This document shows positions 41,576-51,700 of a stretch of 64,000 nt of DNA, piece by piece. Under the pieces are notes generated by a model. The model saw nothing but the letters and a program-made list of their open reading frames with translations. It was not told where the DNA came from and did not search any database. Source of the DNA: Amycolatopsis sp. MtRt-6 (lineage in GTDB: Bacteria > Actinomycetota > Actinomycetes > Mycobacteriales > Pseudonocardiaceae); the NCBI RefSeq assembly GCF_017308975.1, contig NZ_JADWPD010000026.1, positions 1 through 64,000 of the forward strand. Reading direction: 5' to 3'. Position 1 is the stretch's first letter; every line of letters starts with the position of its first letter. The position numbers were made by a program, and so were the translations under genes.

Positions 41576-44515
41576 TCAGACCTCCGAGGCCGACGAGTGC
41601 TCGGCCGCGAACCGGGCCAGCTCGGCGCGGTCGCGGACCGAGGTCTTCATCAGCAGGGCCGCCACGTGCTTCTCCACCGTGCGCGGGGAGATGTGCAGGC
41701 GCGCCGCCAGCGCCTTGTTGCTGAGCCGGAACGCCAGCAGCTCGAAAACTTCGAACTCGCGCAGCGTCACGCCGATCGCGCGCAGGCTTTCGGGCACCCG
41801 TTCGGTTCCCGTGCGGCGTTGCTGCACGGACGCGCCGGCCCGGCGCAGCAGGGCGCGGCACGCGCTGGCCACCGGGATCACGTCGGCGCTGTGGAAGTGG
41901 CTTTCGGCTTCGCGCAGCCATTCCGCGGGCTCGCCCCAGCCGTCGTCGACGGCGGGCTCCGCGGCCAGGCGCAGGCCCAGCGGGCGGGCGACGCCGAACG
42001 GGCCGGCCGCCTGTGCCGCGCGCCGCATCGCCGCGGCGGCGGCCTCGGGCGCGTGGTCGCGGCCGTGCAGCACCGCCTCGGCCAGCAGCACGAACTGGCG
42101 GTTCCAGCGCATCCCGCCGGCGGCACCGCCGGCGACGCGCCGGTGGTCGGCCCAGGCGGCGTCGCCGGCGATGACGTCCAGCAGCAGCTTCAGGCCGTGG
42201 GTGCCGGCGAGGTGGAACGTGCTCTGCTGCCGCGCCTGGTCGGCGGCGAGCGCCTCCAGCTCGCCACGGGCGGTGTCGCGGTCCTCCTCCAGCAGCGAAC
42301 AGAAGACCTGGGCCAGCCCGCGCGCGAGCGGCGCCTCGGGGCCGGAACCGCCGCCGCCGCGCCGGAAGTCGCCGAGCGCGGCCTCCATCGTCCGGCGGTC
42401 GCCGCGGTGTCCCGCGAGCACCGCCTGTGCCATTTGGACATACCGGCTGACGGCGAACAGCTTGATCCGCGACGCCTCCGCGTAGCACGCGTCGAGCCGC
42501 GACCCGGCCTCCGCGAACCGGCCGCACAGCACGGAATGCAGGCCCAGCACGGCTTCCGCGTTGTAGGCGAGGCTGATCCCGCCGGTGCGCAACGCCTCGG
42601 CGCGCGCGGTCTCGAGCCCGGACGGGTCCGCTTCGGACAGCCAGGCGTTGCCGCCGAGGCCGACCAGCGCGTAGTTGCGCCAGTTCGTCAGCCGGTGCTC
42701 GGCGGCGCTGTCGAGCATCCGCCGGAAGCACTCGTCGGACTCGGCCATGTCCCGCTCGCGCACGACGAACCCGACCGCGTAGAGCGCCTGGCACGCCGTG
42801 GCCGGCGAGCCGATCCGCTCGGCGCCGTCGACCGCGCGGCGGCCCAGCTCTTCGCTGCGGCGCACCCGGTCGGGGGCCGGCCCGGACATCGAGAGGTAGG
42901 CGTCGACGGCGTCCACCGCCACGGACTCCTCGTCGAGCCCCGTCTCCGGCAGCAGCGCCCGCGCCGCGGCGACCTGCTCGAAGCCCTCCGCCCAGCGGCC
43001 GGCGACCTGCGCCGCCCACGCCAGGCGGACGTGCACCCGGATCTGGCGCGCGGGATCGCGGCCGTCGGCGGGCCGCAGCGAGCGGGCGACCTTGACCGCG
43101 CGGTCGAACTGCCCGGCCTCGGCCAGCGCGAACAGCAACAGCTCCAGCAGGTCCCGGTGACGGCCGGACTGCTCGGCACCGCGGCCCGCGTCGTCGCCGA
43201 GCAGGTTCACCGCGTGCTCCAGCACCGCGATCGCCGACCCCGGCGCCCCTTCGGCCAGCGCGCGTTGCGCGGCCTCGCGGTAGAGGTCGGCGGCGGCCCA
43301 GCGGTCACCGGCGCCCAGCCGCAGCGACGCGGCCAGGCTGCACAGCTCGCCCGGCAGCTCGGGGTGCAGCTCCACCACGGCGTCGGCCGCCTTCGCCGAC
43401 AGCGCCACGCGTTCGGCCGGGTTGAGCAGGGTCAGCAGCGCTTCGGCGGTGAGCGGGTGGCGGAAGGCGTACCAGTCTTCGCCGCGTTCGTCGGTGGTGA
43501 GCAGCTGGGCGGCGACGGCGGACTGCAGGTGGCCGAACAGGCTGCGGTCGTCCAGCTCGCTCACCCGCTGCACCACCGAAAGCGGGAACCGGCGGCCGAG
43601 CACCGCGGCGATGGCGAGCAGCTGCTTGCCGCGTTCGCCGAGGCGGTCGGCGCGGCGGGTGATGATCGTGACGAGCGTCGAGGGCACGGCGCTGCGGCCG
43701 TGCCCGGTGAACCGCCAGCCCGCGGCGCCGTTCACCAGCTCGCCCGCCGCCACCATGCTGTGCAGCAGTTCCTCGACGACCAGCGGGTTGCCGGCGCTGT
43801 CGGCGAACAGGCGCTCGGCCACGTCGGCGGACACCTGGTCCGGCTCGGCGCCGAGCGAGGAGGCCACCACGTCGCGCACCTCGGCGGGGCCGAGACTGTC
43901 CAGTGGCATGAGGAAACCCTCGCCGCGCCGGGTGACGGCGTAGGCCGCTTCCAGCGCGGGCGAGGGTTCGGCGCGCAGGGTGGCCAGCACGACCACCGGT
44001 TGCGTGCGGACGTTGGCGGCCAGGTACTCCACCACGGCCAGGGTTTCCACGTCGGCGTCCTGGAGGTCGTCGACGACGAAGAGGCAGCCGCGGCCCGCGC
44101 CGGCCAGCCCGGTGAGCCGCAGCGTCGCCTCGGCGAGCACGACGAGCGAGGAGTCGCCCGCGGTGTCGGCGCCGGCGGCCCAGTCCGGGATCAGCCTGCC
44201 CAGCACCGACCGGTACGGCCCGAGCTGTTCGACCAGCTCGCGACCGCCGCCGGTGCGGGCGAGGGACAGCAGTGCTTCGGTGAGCGCCCGGAACGGTACG
44301 GCGGGCCCGGTGGTGCTGCCGCGTCCCCGCAGCACCACCAGTCCCGAGTCCAGGGCGTGCCCCACCGCTTCGGCGGCGAGCCGGGTCTTGCCGATACCGG
44401 GTTCCCCCGTGACGAACACGGCCGATCCGGAAGAGCGGCGAGCGTCGTGCAACACCCGCCCGATCTCTTCGATCTCCGTTCCTCGGCCGACGAGAGCGGG
44501 GGCACGGGTGCGCAT
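41576..44515 (-). CDS. LAL-type LuxR-family regulator
   Basis: This 979-residue large ATP-binding LuxR regulator has an N-terminal AAA-like domain with Walker A GEPGIGKT near residue 40 and Walker B CLFVVDDLQ near 140, a long TPR-like middle, and a C-terminal LuxR HTH (LSNKALAARLHISPRTVEKHVAALLMKT near 925-952). Such proteins activate biosynthetic or catabolic operons. It lies just downstream of the LanM operon on the same strand, with about 110 bp between, and is a plausible cluster activator. Confidence 0.94.
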   Translation of the reverse strand: MRTRAPALVGRGTEIEEIGRVLHDARRSSGSAVFVTGEPGIGKTRLAAEAVGHALDSGLVVLRGRGSTTGPAVPFRALTEALLSLARTGGGRELVEQLGPYRSVLGRLIPDWAAGADTAGDSSLVVLAEATLRLTGLAGAGRGCLFVVDDLQDADVETLAVVEYLAANVRTQPVVVLATLRAEPSPALEAAYAVTRRGEGFLMPLDSLGPAEVRDVVASSLGAEPDQVSADVAERLFADSAGNPLVVEELLHSMVAAGELVNGAAGWRFTGHGRSAVPSTLVTIITRRADRLGERGKQLLAIAAVLGRRFPLSVVQRVSELDDRSLFGHLQSAVAAQLLTTDERGEDWYAFRHPLTAEALLTLLNPAERVALSAKAADAVVELHPELPGELCSLAASLRLGAGDRWAAADLYREAAQRALAEGAPGSAIAVLEHAVNLLGDDAGRGAEQSGRHRDLLELLLFALAEAGQFDRAVKVARSLRPADGRDPARQIRVHVRLAWAAQVAGRWAEGFEQVAAARALLPETGLDEESVAVDAVDAYLSMSGPAPDRVRRSEELGRRAVDGAERIGSPATACQALYAVGFVVRERDMAESDECFRRMLDSAAEHRLTNWRNYALVGLGGNAWLSEADPSGLETARAEALRTGGISLAYNAEAVLGLHSVLCGRFAEAGSRLDACYAEASRIKLFAVSRYVQMAQAVLAGHRGDRRTMEAALGDFRRGGGGSGPEAPLARGLAQVFCSLLEEDRDTARGELEALAADQARQQSTFHLAGTHGLKLLLDVIAGDAAWADHRRVAGGAAGGMRWNRQFVLLAEAVLHGRDHAPEAAAAAMRRAAQAAGPFGVARPLGLRLAAEPAVDDGWGEPAEWLREAESHFHSADVIPVASACRALLRRAGASVQQRRTGTERVPESLRAIGVTLREFEVFELLAFRLSNKALAARLHISPRTVEKHVAALLMKTSVRDRAELARFAAEHSSASEV

Positions 44516-44626
44516 GCGCCAACCTTAGAGACCGGACTCACGAATTCGGTGGTTTTCCGGTGGAGGTTCCACTGTTCGGACGGCAGGATTGGCGTTGTTG
44601 TCACGCTTTGTGCCGTAGTGAGCACG

Positions 44627-44833
44627 TCACGCGTGCGTGTGGTTGCTCACCACGGTGCTGATGTCCATCGTGACCATCGCGGCACTGGCCACGCCGAGGG
44701 TCAGCCCGGCGAGAATCCCCGCCCGGACACCGATCTTCGTTCTGACAGCGGGTGCGGCCGCCCCGAGCGGGCTGCCGGCCTCCGCGGCGGCGGGGGTCGT
44801 GTCGAATTCGGCGGCGGTGGTGTCGTTACGCAT
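44627..44833 (-). CDS. Cys-free 68-residue peptide overlapping lanM
   Basis: This 68-residue peptide begins MRNDTTAAEFDTTPAAAEAG and ends in a hydrophobic, Thr/Ser-containing tail (DISTVVSNHTHA). Its ATG lies inside the last codons of the LanM gene (8-bp overlap), so its translation is coupled to LanM. That position suggests a LanM substrate. However, there is no Cys for lanthionine rings, and residues of about 38-58 could be a membrane helix. It might give dehydroamino acids only, or be a membrane helper rather than a substrate. Confidence 0.6.
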   Translation of the reverse strand: MRNDTTAAEFDTTPAAAEAGSPLGAAAPAVRTKIGVRAGILAGLTLGVASAAMVTMDISTVVSNHTHA

Positions 44834-47800
44834 CTTCACTCCCGAGATGAGGTTTGTTTCGCGGTTGTTTCCCAGTAAGGCCCGACGGTTCAAGCAGGAG
44901 AACCGACGGAACCCGTTCGGCAAAACCGACCCGCAACAACCCGAAACCGATACCCCCGGTTCCGGTCAGCAGACCGGGACTTGCTACTCCGTGCGGAGTA
45001 CCGCACTGGAGCCCGTGCCCTTCCACCGCGCCCACGAGGCGCGAAGTCGCCCTCCGCAAGGCGGAGACCGACGGTTCGTGGCCCTGTCCGGCCAGCACCA
45101 CGAGTGCTTCGAGGGTGCCGAGCTCGCCGTGGCAGAGCGATTGGTCGACCGACGGCGGCCGGGCGGCCACCGCGGCGGAGAACGAGTCCGCCGCGCGTGC
45201 GGCGGAGCGCGGCCCGGCAAAGCCCGGCGTGGCGGCCATGGCGAGCACCCGACCGGCCAGGCCCGAGCACCAGCCGAGATCGACGGCGGCCGGGTTTGCC
45301 GTGGTGGCGCCGGTTTGGCCGAGGGCCCAGTCGCCGGCCGCCGGGTCTGCTGCGGTGGCACCGGGTTGGCCCGGGTGCCGGCTCAGGTTGCCGGTCATGG
45401 GGTCTGCTGTGGCGCTGGTCCGGCGCGGGTGCCGGCCCGTGCTGCCGGCCGCCGGGTTCACTGCGGTGGTGCCGGTTTCGCCCGAACGCCGGCTCCGGCC
45501 GCCGGCCGCCGGGTCCGCTGTGGTGGCGCCGGTCCGGCCGAGGGCCCAGTCCACACCCGCGGCGCCCCAGAGGAAGCCGGGTGCGGTCGGGCGTGGGGTG
45601 CCGGCGAGGCGCCGGGCGAGCGTGGCGGCCAGCGCGGCCGCTTCGGGCAGCCCGCTTTCCGCGTACACCGCGTGCATCGCCGCGAGAGCGCCCGCGGTGC
45701 CTTCGCCCACCCCGGCCGGCGCGGCCACGTCGGCGGCGGCCGTCGCGGCGATCGCGGCGGGCAGGCAGGCGGTGAGCGCGCTGTCGCCGAGCAGGGAGGC
45801 CAGCCGGGCCAGCGCGTAGCAGATTCCGCCGAGGCCGAAGAACCCGCCGGAACCGACTTCGCGGGCCAGCTCGGGGTGCTCGGCGAGCACCTCGACGAGC
45901 ACCGGCAGCGTGCGCACGGCCTTCGCGGCCAGCTCGGAGTACCGCGCGGTGCCGGTCAGGTCGCCGAGCTGGGCCAGGAACAGTGCCGTGCCGCAGTAGC
46001 CCTCGGCGAGCCCCGCGCCCATCGGCAGCACCAGCCAGTGCCGGCCGTCCAGGAGCTCGAGGCCGACCCAGTTGGCCCGGCCTTCGTCGTGGGCCGCGCG
46101 GGCGACGAGGTCGTCGCCGATGGCGGAGGCCAGCGCGAGCAGGTGCTGGCTGTCGGGCACGACGGCGGCCACCGCGCCGGGCAGCGGCGCGCCCGCACTG
46201 TGGCGGACCTCCGGGCGCCGGGTGGCGAGCGTGGCTTCGACGAACCACTCCTGCTCGCGCAGGTCCTCCGCGCACAGCTGCGCGATCTTCGCGCGGGCCT
46301 GGTCGAGGCCGCTCGCGGCCAGCAGGCCGGGCAGCACGGCGCCGGTGCCGGTGGTGACGTCGACCGAGTCCGCGGCGGCGGTGAACACCGGCACGTCGCC
46401 CGCGCACAGCTCGGCGATCTCGTGGGGCACGAGCGCGGGCAGGTGGGCCTTCCCCTGGTCCTCGGCGAGCGCGGCGAACGCCTCGGGCCGGGCGGCGCCG
46501 GCGGTGAGGTGCGCCGGGTGCGTCGCGGCGGTCAGCAGCGTCGCGTACACCTGCGTCGGCCGCATGACGAGCCGGATCTCCTCGCCCGCGAACCCGGCCA
46601 GCGCGCCGCCGAGCAGCTCGGCGCGGCGGTCCACCAGGGACTCGTAGGCGGCGCGGAAGCCGCTCAGCAGGCTCTGCCGGTACATCCCGGCGTCGACTTC
46701 GGCGCCGGCGAGCACCGGGCGGTTCGCGCCGCCGGCGTAGGGCCGGGGGCCGTGGGCGAGGCGCATGTCGTCGGTGCCCGCACCGGTCCAGTGCGGCACT
46801 TCCCCGGGGCTCTGCTCGCCGTTGCCGCCGCCGAACGCCGACACGTCGAGGGCGCCGTGTTCGCCGAGCATCAGCGTGGGCAGCAGGGCGGTGCGGGCCA
46901 CCGAGCGGTGCAGCGCGGCGGCGGCCGGGTCGGGCCCGTTGCGGGTCAGCGCGGTGAACGCGGGGTGGAACAGCGTCTCGACGTCCACGAGCATCGGCTG
47001 GTCGCCGCACGCCACGAGGTTCTCGCAGTGCATGTCGGTGGCATCGAGGGCGTAGAGGAGGGCGAGCAGCGCGCCTTGCCTGCGGTAGAAGAGCTCGACG
47101 CCGGCCTGGTCGGCGCACGGCCGCGCGGGGACGTACTCGGCCCAGCCGTAGCCGTCGCGGGCCAGCACGCCCAGCGGGCGCGGCGCCAGCCCGGGCCGCT
47201 CTTCGGCGAACCAGCGCAGCAGGTCGCCCCACCGGGCGAGCAGCCCGAGCGGCCGCGGCTTGTAGACGAGCCGCCGTCCGTCGGCGAAGCCGAGCAGCGC
47301 GACGGCGCGGCCGCCGGAGTGCACGTCGCCCGCCCCCAGCGTCAGTTCGCTCAGTTCGGCCGAGCTGCCCGCGAGCAGGCCGTCACGCAGGGCGGCCCGG
47401 TCCGCGGCGAAGCGCGTGAGCAGTTCGGCGACGGCGTCGACGGTGCGCAGGCAGGTCTGGGCGAGCAGCCGCGCCAGCAGCGGGTGGCGGCCCAGCACCT
47501 CGGTGAGGTGGCCGCGGCCGCCGAGCAGGCGCAGGAAGTCGACAAAGCGGTCCCGCCCGGTGGCGCCGCGCAGCAGGCCGGCTTTCCCGGCCGAGTGCAG
47601 TTCCACCACGAAGGTCCGGGCGGCGAGCGCGGTGAGCTGCCCGCAGAGCCAGGTCTCGACCCCGGCCCACAAGCGCTCGGCGGCGGGCACCCGCGCCACG
47701 AGCAGCTCGCGGGTGGCGGCGGCGAAGGGCAGCACGGCGTGCCGGAAGACGCGATCACCGCCGGCCTCGACGGGAGCGGGCCAGTCGCCTTCGACGGGCA

Positions 47801-47936
47801 GCGAAGCCAGCACCTCGTCGGCGAGCAGCGCCCAGGCGGGCCGGTCGCCACCGGCCTCGCCGGGAAGGCGAGCGGCGGTCCACCAGGCCGGTGCCTCGTG
47901 GGGGGCCTGCTCGGGGCGCTCTACTGTCTGGCTCAC
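44826..47936 (-). CDS. lanM: Class II lanthipeptide synthetase (LanM)
   Basis: This is a full-length protein of about 1036 residues. The N-terminal dehydratase has RLVYKPRPL, DATDMHCENLV and LVDVETLFHP, matching the kinase-like catalytic residues of LanM enzymes. The C-terminal LanC-like cyclase has the zinc motifs LGWCSG and LCHGELG. Five degenerate repeats of about 16-20 residues (DWALGRTGATTADPAAG type) are inserted just before WCSG. The likely start is GTG (VSQTVERPEQ) with no clear ribosome-binding site, so the start is uncertain. It lies 85 bp after the phosphopantetheinyl transferase gene on the same strand and appears to be part of the same operon. Confidence 0.9.
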   Translation of the reverse strand: MSQTVERPEQAPHEAPAWWTAARLPGEAGGDRPAWALLADEVLASLPVEGDWPAPVEAGGDRVFRHAVLPFAAATRELLVARVPAAERLWAGVETWLCGQLTALAARTFVVELHSAGKAGLLRGATGRDRFVDFLRLLGGRGHLTEVLGRHPLLARLLAQTCLRTVDAVAELLTRFAADRAALRDGLLAGSSAELSELTLGAGDVHSGGRAVALLGFADGRRLVYKPRPLGLLARWGDLLRWFAEERPGLAPRPLGVLARDGYGWAEYVPARPCADQAGVELFYRRQGALLALLYALDATDMHCENLVACGDQPMLVDVETLFHPAFTALTRNGPDPAAAALHRSVARTALLPTLMLGEHGALDVSAFGGGNGEQSPGEVPHWTGAGTDDMRLAHGPRPYAGGANRPVLAGAEVDAGMYRQSLLSGFRAAYESLVDRRAELLGGALAGFAGEEIRLVMRPTQVYATLLTAATHPAHLTAGAARPEAFAALAEDQGKAHLPALVPHEIAELCAGDVPVFTAAADSVDVTTGTGAVLPGLLAASGLDQARAKIAQLCAEDLREQEWFVEATLATRRPEVRHSAGAPLPGAVAAVVPDSQHLLALASAIGDDLVARAAHDEGRANWVGLELLDGRHWLVLPMGAGLAEGYCGTALFLAQLGDLTGTARYSELAAKAVRTLPVLVEVLAEHPELAREVGSGGFFGLGGICYALARLASLLGDSALTACLPAAIAATAAADVAAPAGVGEGTAGALAAMHAVYAESGLPEAAALAATLARRLAGTPRPTAPGFLWGAAGVDWALGRTGATTADPAAGGRSRRSGETGTTAVNPAAGSTGRHPRRTSATADPMTGNLSRHPGQPGATAADPAAGDWALGQTGATTANPAAVDLGWCSGLAGRVLAMAATPGFAGPRSAARAADSFSAAVAARPPSVDQSLCHGELGTLEALVVLAGQGHEPSVSALRRATSRLVGAVEGHGLQCGTPHGVASPGLLTGTGGIGFGLLRVGFAERVPSVLLLEPSGLTGKQPRNKPHLGSEDA
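45275..45552 (-). repeat. Tandem coding repeats inserted in the LanM cyclase domain
   Basis: About five in-frame repeats of 50-60 bp encode the pattern (T/S)ATTA(D/N)PAAG with variable flanks. The outermost two share DWALG(R/Q)TGATTA. The block lies between the cyclase core and the WCxG zinc motif. It reads as a recent expansion, probably a disordered surface loop. It stays in frame, so it is tolerated or functional. Confidence 0.7.
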
Positions 47937-48021
47937 GCCGAGAAGATTCGCACTCAGGGAGATGCGCGTACATGGGTACTCGCTACCCAGATTGGGTCCC
48001 CTGCGCCGGGTGGGGGAAGGG

Positions 48022-48720
48022 CTACGGCCTCCCCGCGGTCGTCGATACGTCGAGTAAGGCCAGGTCACGCCGGTGCACGGCCCGCACCGGCACGGTCGTG
48101 GCCAGCGCCGCGACGTGACCGCCGGGAACGGCGAGCGAGCGCAGGTGCACGGGTTCGCGCGGCCAGCCCGGCACGTCCGAACGGGCGAGTGGCCCCCGCA
48201 CGTCCACCCGCGCGGGGGCGGCGGCCAGGCCGAGGCCGGCCAGTTTCATCGCCGCCTCCTTGCGGGTCCACGCCGTCAGCAGCCGGCCGGTCCGCTCCGC
48301 CGGGTCCGCCGCCGAGAACTCCCGGTGCTCCGCGGCCGACAAGACCACGCCCGCCAGCCCGGCGGGGTCGGCCGCCGCGGCCGGGGCCTCGACGTCGGCT
48401 CCGATCAGGCCCGCCGACGCCGTCGCGAGCAGCAGCAGGCTTCCCGTGTGGGAAACCGAATACGCCGGGGCGCCGGCCAGCCGCGGCCGGCCGTGCCCGG
48501 GGTCGCCGCAGTGCTCGCAGGACCGGTCGGCCACCACTGCCGCCGGCGGGACACCGGCCGCGAAGGCACCCCAAAGCCGTTGCAGCGCACGAGAAGTCAC
48601 GAAAACGTCCGCGGCCGGGGACGCGGCCAGCCGGGCCCATCGAGCGCGCTCGGCGTCGTCGAGCAGGCCAACCCACTCCGGCCGGGGCCGGATCGGCACC
48701 AGCCAGACGTCGACGTTCAC
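48022..48720 (-). CDS. Sfp-type 4'-phosphopantetheinyl transferase
   Basis: This 232-residue enzyme primes carrier proteins by moving phosphopantetheine from CoA to Ser. Motifs are AYSVSHTGSLLLL near residue 95, GLIGADVEAP near 120 (Mg-binding Asp and Glu) and LTAWTRKEAAMKLAGLGL near 165. The GTG start overlaps the Tricorn protease stop (GTGA). In this operon its natural client would be the ACP encoded at 59541 on the divergent arm, and perhaps the carriers of the NRPS/PKS at 2-15 kb. Confidence 0.93.
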   Translation of the reverse strand: MNVDVWLVPIRPRPEWVGLLDDAERARWARLAASPAADVFVTSRALQRLWGAFAAGVPPAAVVADRSCEHCGDPGHGRPRLAGAPAYSVSHTGSLLLLATASAGLIGADVEAPAAAADPAGLAGVVLSAAEHREFSAADPAERTGRLLTAWTRKEAAMKLAGLGLAAAPARVDVRGPLARSDVPGWPREPVHLRSLAVPGGHVAALATTVPVRAVHRRDLALLDVSTTAGRP

Positions 48721-51700
48721 GGCGCCTGCGGCAGCAGCAGCGCCGCCCGGGGTGCCGGAAGCTCCTCCGACGGCGAACCCAGCTCCGTCAGCAGGTGCGC
48801 GACCGCCGCCGCCAGCTGGTCGTCCTCGCCCGGCAACAGCCGGTCGGGCGCCGGGACCACCGCCAGGTCCGGCTCCACGCCGTGGTTCTCCAGCGAACCA
48901 CCCGCGTCGCCGAAGCGGTAGCGGAACTCGGGCTGGGTGGTGACCGTGCCGTCCACCAGCCGGTGGCGTGGCCAGGTCGCGATCACCCCGCCCCAGCTGC
49001 GCCTGCCGATCAGCGGACCCAGCCCCAGCGCGCGGAACACGTGCGCGAAGATCTCGCCGTCGGACCCGGTGTGCTCGTTGAGCAACGTCGCCATCGGGCC
49101 ACGGGGGGACTCCGTGGGGTACGGCGCCGTCCCGCTCCAGCGGCCGTGCTCGGTGCCGGTGCGGCGGCGGGCCAGCCGGTCGAGCAGCAGCGGCGACACG
49201 TGCCCGCCCGTGTTGAACCGGACGTCCACGATCAGGCCGTCGCGGTCGAGCTCGGTCAGGAACCCGCGGACGAAGTCGGCGTACCCGGCCCGCGTCATGT
49301 CCGGCACGTGCAGGTAGCCCAGCCGCCCGCCCGACACCGTCCGCACGTACGCGCGGTTGCCTTCGGTCCAGTCCAGGTACCGCGCCCGCGCCTCGCCGGC
49401 GCACGCCCGGACGACCACGCGGTGCTCGGCGCCGGCCCGGCGCACGGTCAGTTCCACCTCCCGGTCGGCCTGCCCGACCAGCAGCTCGCCGGGACCCGGC
49501 GGGCCGACGCGGCGGCCGTTGACCGCGACCACGGCGTCGCCCGCCCGGATGTCGGCGCCGAGCCGGGCGCACGGCGAACCCGCCTTCGGGTTCCACGGGT
49601 CGCCACGCAGGATCCGCGCGATCCGCCACGACGAGCCGTCGGGCGGGGTGTCCCAGTCGACGCCGAGGAAGCCCTGCGCCTCGTCCGGCCCGGCGCGGTA
49701 CTCGCCGCCGCGTTCGAACGCGTGGGACGTGCCGAGCTCGCCGTGCAGCTCCCAGATCAGATCCGACAGCTCCGCACGGCACGACACCAGCTCCGCGAGC
49801 GGCGCGTACCGGTCGTACACCGCATCCCAGTCGAGGCCGGACATCCTCGCGTCCCAATAGCCTTCGCGCTGCAGCCGCCACGCCTCGCGGAACATCTGCC
49901 GCCACTCCGCCGACGGGTCGAAGGGGACCTTGACGCGCCCGAGGTCGACCCAGCCGGTGGCCGGGCCCGGCTCTTCGCCGTCGGGCGGGTCGCCGGCGAC
50001 GTCGGCGCGCAGCACCCGCAGCCTGCTGTCGGTGCGGTGCAGCACGACGTCGCCCCGGACCTCCAGCTCGTCGACCGCGCCGAGGCAGCCCGCGGTGACG
50101 CGGCCGGTGCCGAGGTCCACCAGCGACACCGTGCCGTCGCCGCCCGAGTCCGGGTGCGCCGGGTCGGGCGCGGACAGGGGCACCGACAGCAGGAGCACCT
50201 TCCCGGGCAGCGCCGCGATGTCGCTGTAGCGGCCTTCGGGCACCGGGAACGCGGCCACCCGCCGGGAGATCCCGTCGAGGTCGATCTCCACCCGGCCGTC
50301 GCCGCGCGGGGCGGGCAGTGGCGGCCCGGGCACGGCGGCCCGCGTCTCGAACGGCGACTCCGCGTCCGCCCGCAGCGTGATCAGGTACGGCCGGGAGCCG
50401 AACGGGAACCCGACCTCGAACTGCACCTGGTCCAGCTCCGGCGTGAGGTCGCGCTGGCCGAGGAAGTACAGGTACCGCCCGGACGGGTCGAACGCCGGGC
50501 GCGCGTCGCGCACCACCGGCTCGGTCACCCGGTGGGTGCGTCCGGACGCGGTGTCGGCGAGCTTGATCGACGACGTGCGCGGCGACTCCGGGAACGTGTA
50601 GGCCAGCCACCGGCCGTCGGGCGACCAGGCGAGGTCCTCGATGCGCTCGTGCTTGCTCGCGTCGAGCAGCCGGGGCCGGGGGAGCACGTCGGCGGTGTCC
50701 ACGATCCACACGCGCTGGCGGCTGGTCGCGAAGGCGACGAGCCCGGAGGCGGGGGAGGCGGTCAGCTCGGTGATGTGCCCGACGCCGCCGGCCACGAGCG
50801 CCGGGGCGTCCTCGCCGCCCTCGGCGTCCATGAGCACGATCCGCTCGTCCGGGCTCTCGTCGGCGGCCACGGCGACCAGCTGCCGCCCACCGGCCAGCCA
50901 GCGCAGCAGCCGGTAGCGGACGCCGTCGGCGCTGCCGTGCCCGCGGACCGGCCCGGACCAGTGCGCGAAGGTGAACGCCTTGCCGCGGGCGGTCACCGCG
51001 AGCCGGGTGCCGTCGGGGGACAGGCGCGCGCCGTCGAGGTACTCGCCCGCGGGGGCGAACCGGCGGCCGCGCTGCGGGGCCGCGCCGCCGAGGTCGACCT
51101 CGACCGGCCGCGCGCCGCGGTCGTCGAGCAGGTGCAGCCGGGCGCCCGCGGTGTAGACCAGGCGGGTGCCGTCGGTGGTGAGCCCGCGCGCGTAGTGGTC
51201 GTGGTGGTCGGTGTGGCGGCGCAGGCCGGTGCCGTCGGGCAGGCACGAGTAGACGTTGCCGATGCCTTCGTGGTCGCTGATGAAGTGGACGCGACCGCCG
51301 GCCCAGCACGGGTCGGCGACGTTCCCGGGCAGCGCCACCAGCGGCGTGAACGGCCCGGTCTCGTGCTCGGCGTACCACAGCTCGCCGGTGCCCCCGCCGC
51401 GGTAGCGCTTCCAGCGCGCGGGATCCGCGGTGTTGCGGCCGACGACGACGCCGGCACCGAAGGCGATCGTGTCGGCCGGGCCGAGCCGCAGCGGCCGCGC
51501 GGGACCGCCGGCCGCCGCCACCGAGAACAGGCGCGCGCCGAAGCCGGACGGCTGCTCGGCGTCGGTCGCGTAGAGCACTTCGCCGGTGTGCGGGTGCCAG
51601 CCGACGGTGACGCAGCGCCCGGCCTGGTGGGTGAGCCGTCGCGGCGGGCCGCCCTCGGCCGGCATGACGTACACCTCGGCCGGGCCGTCGTAGGTGCCGA

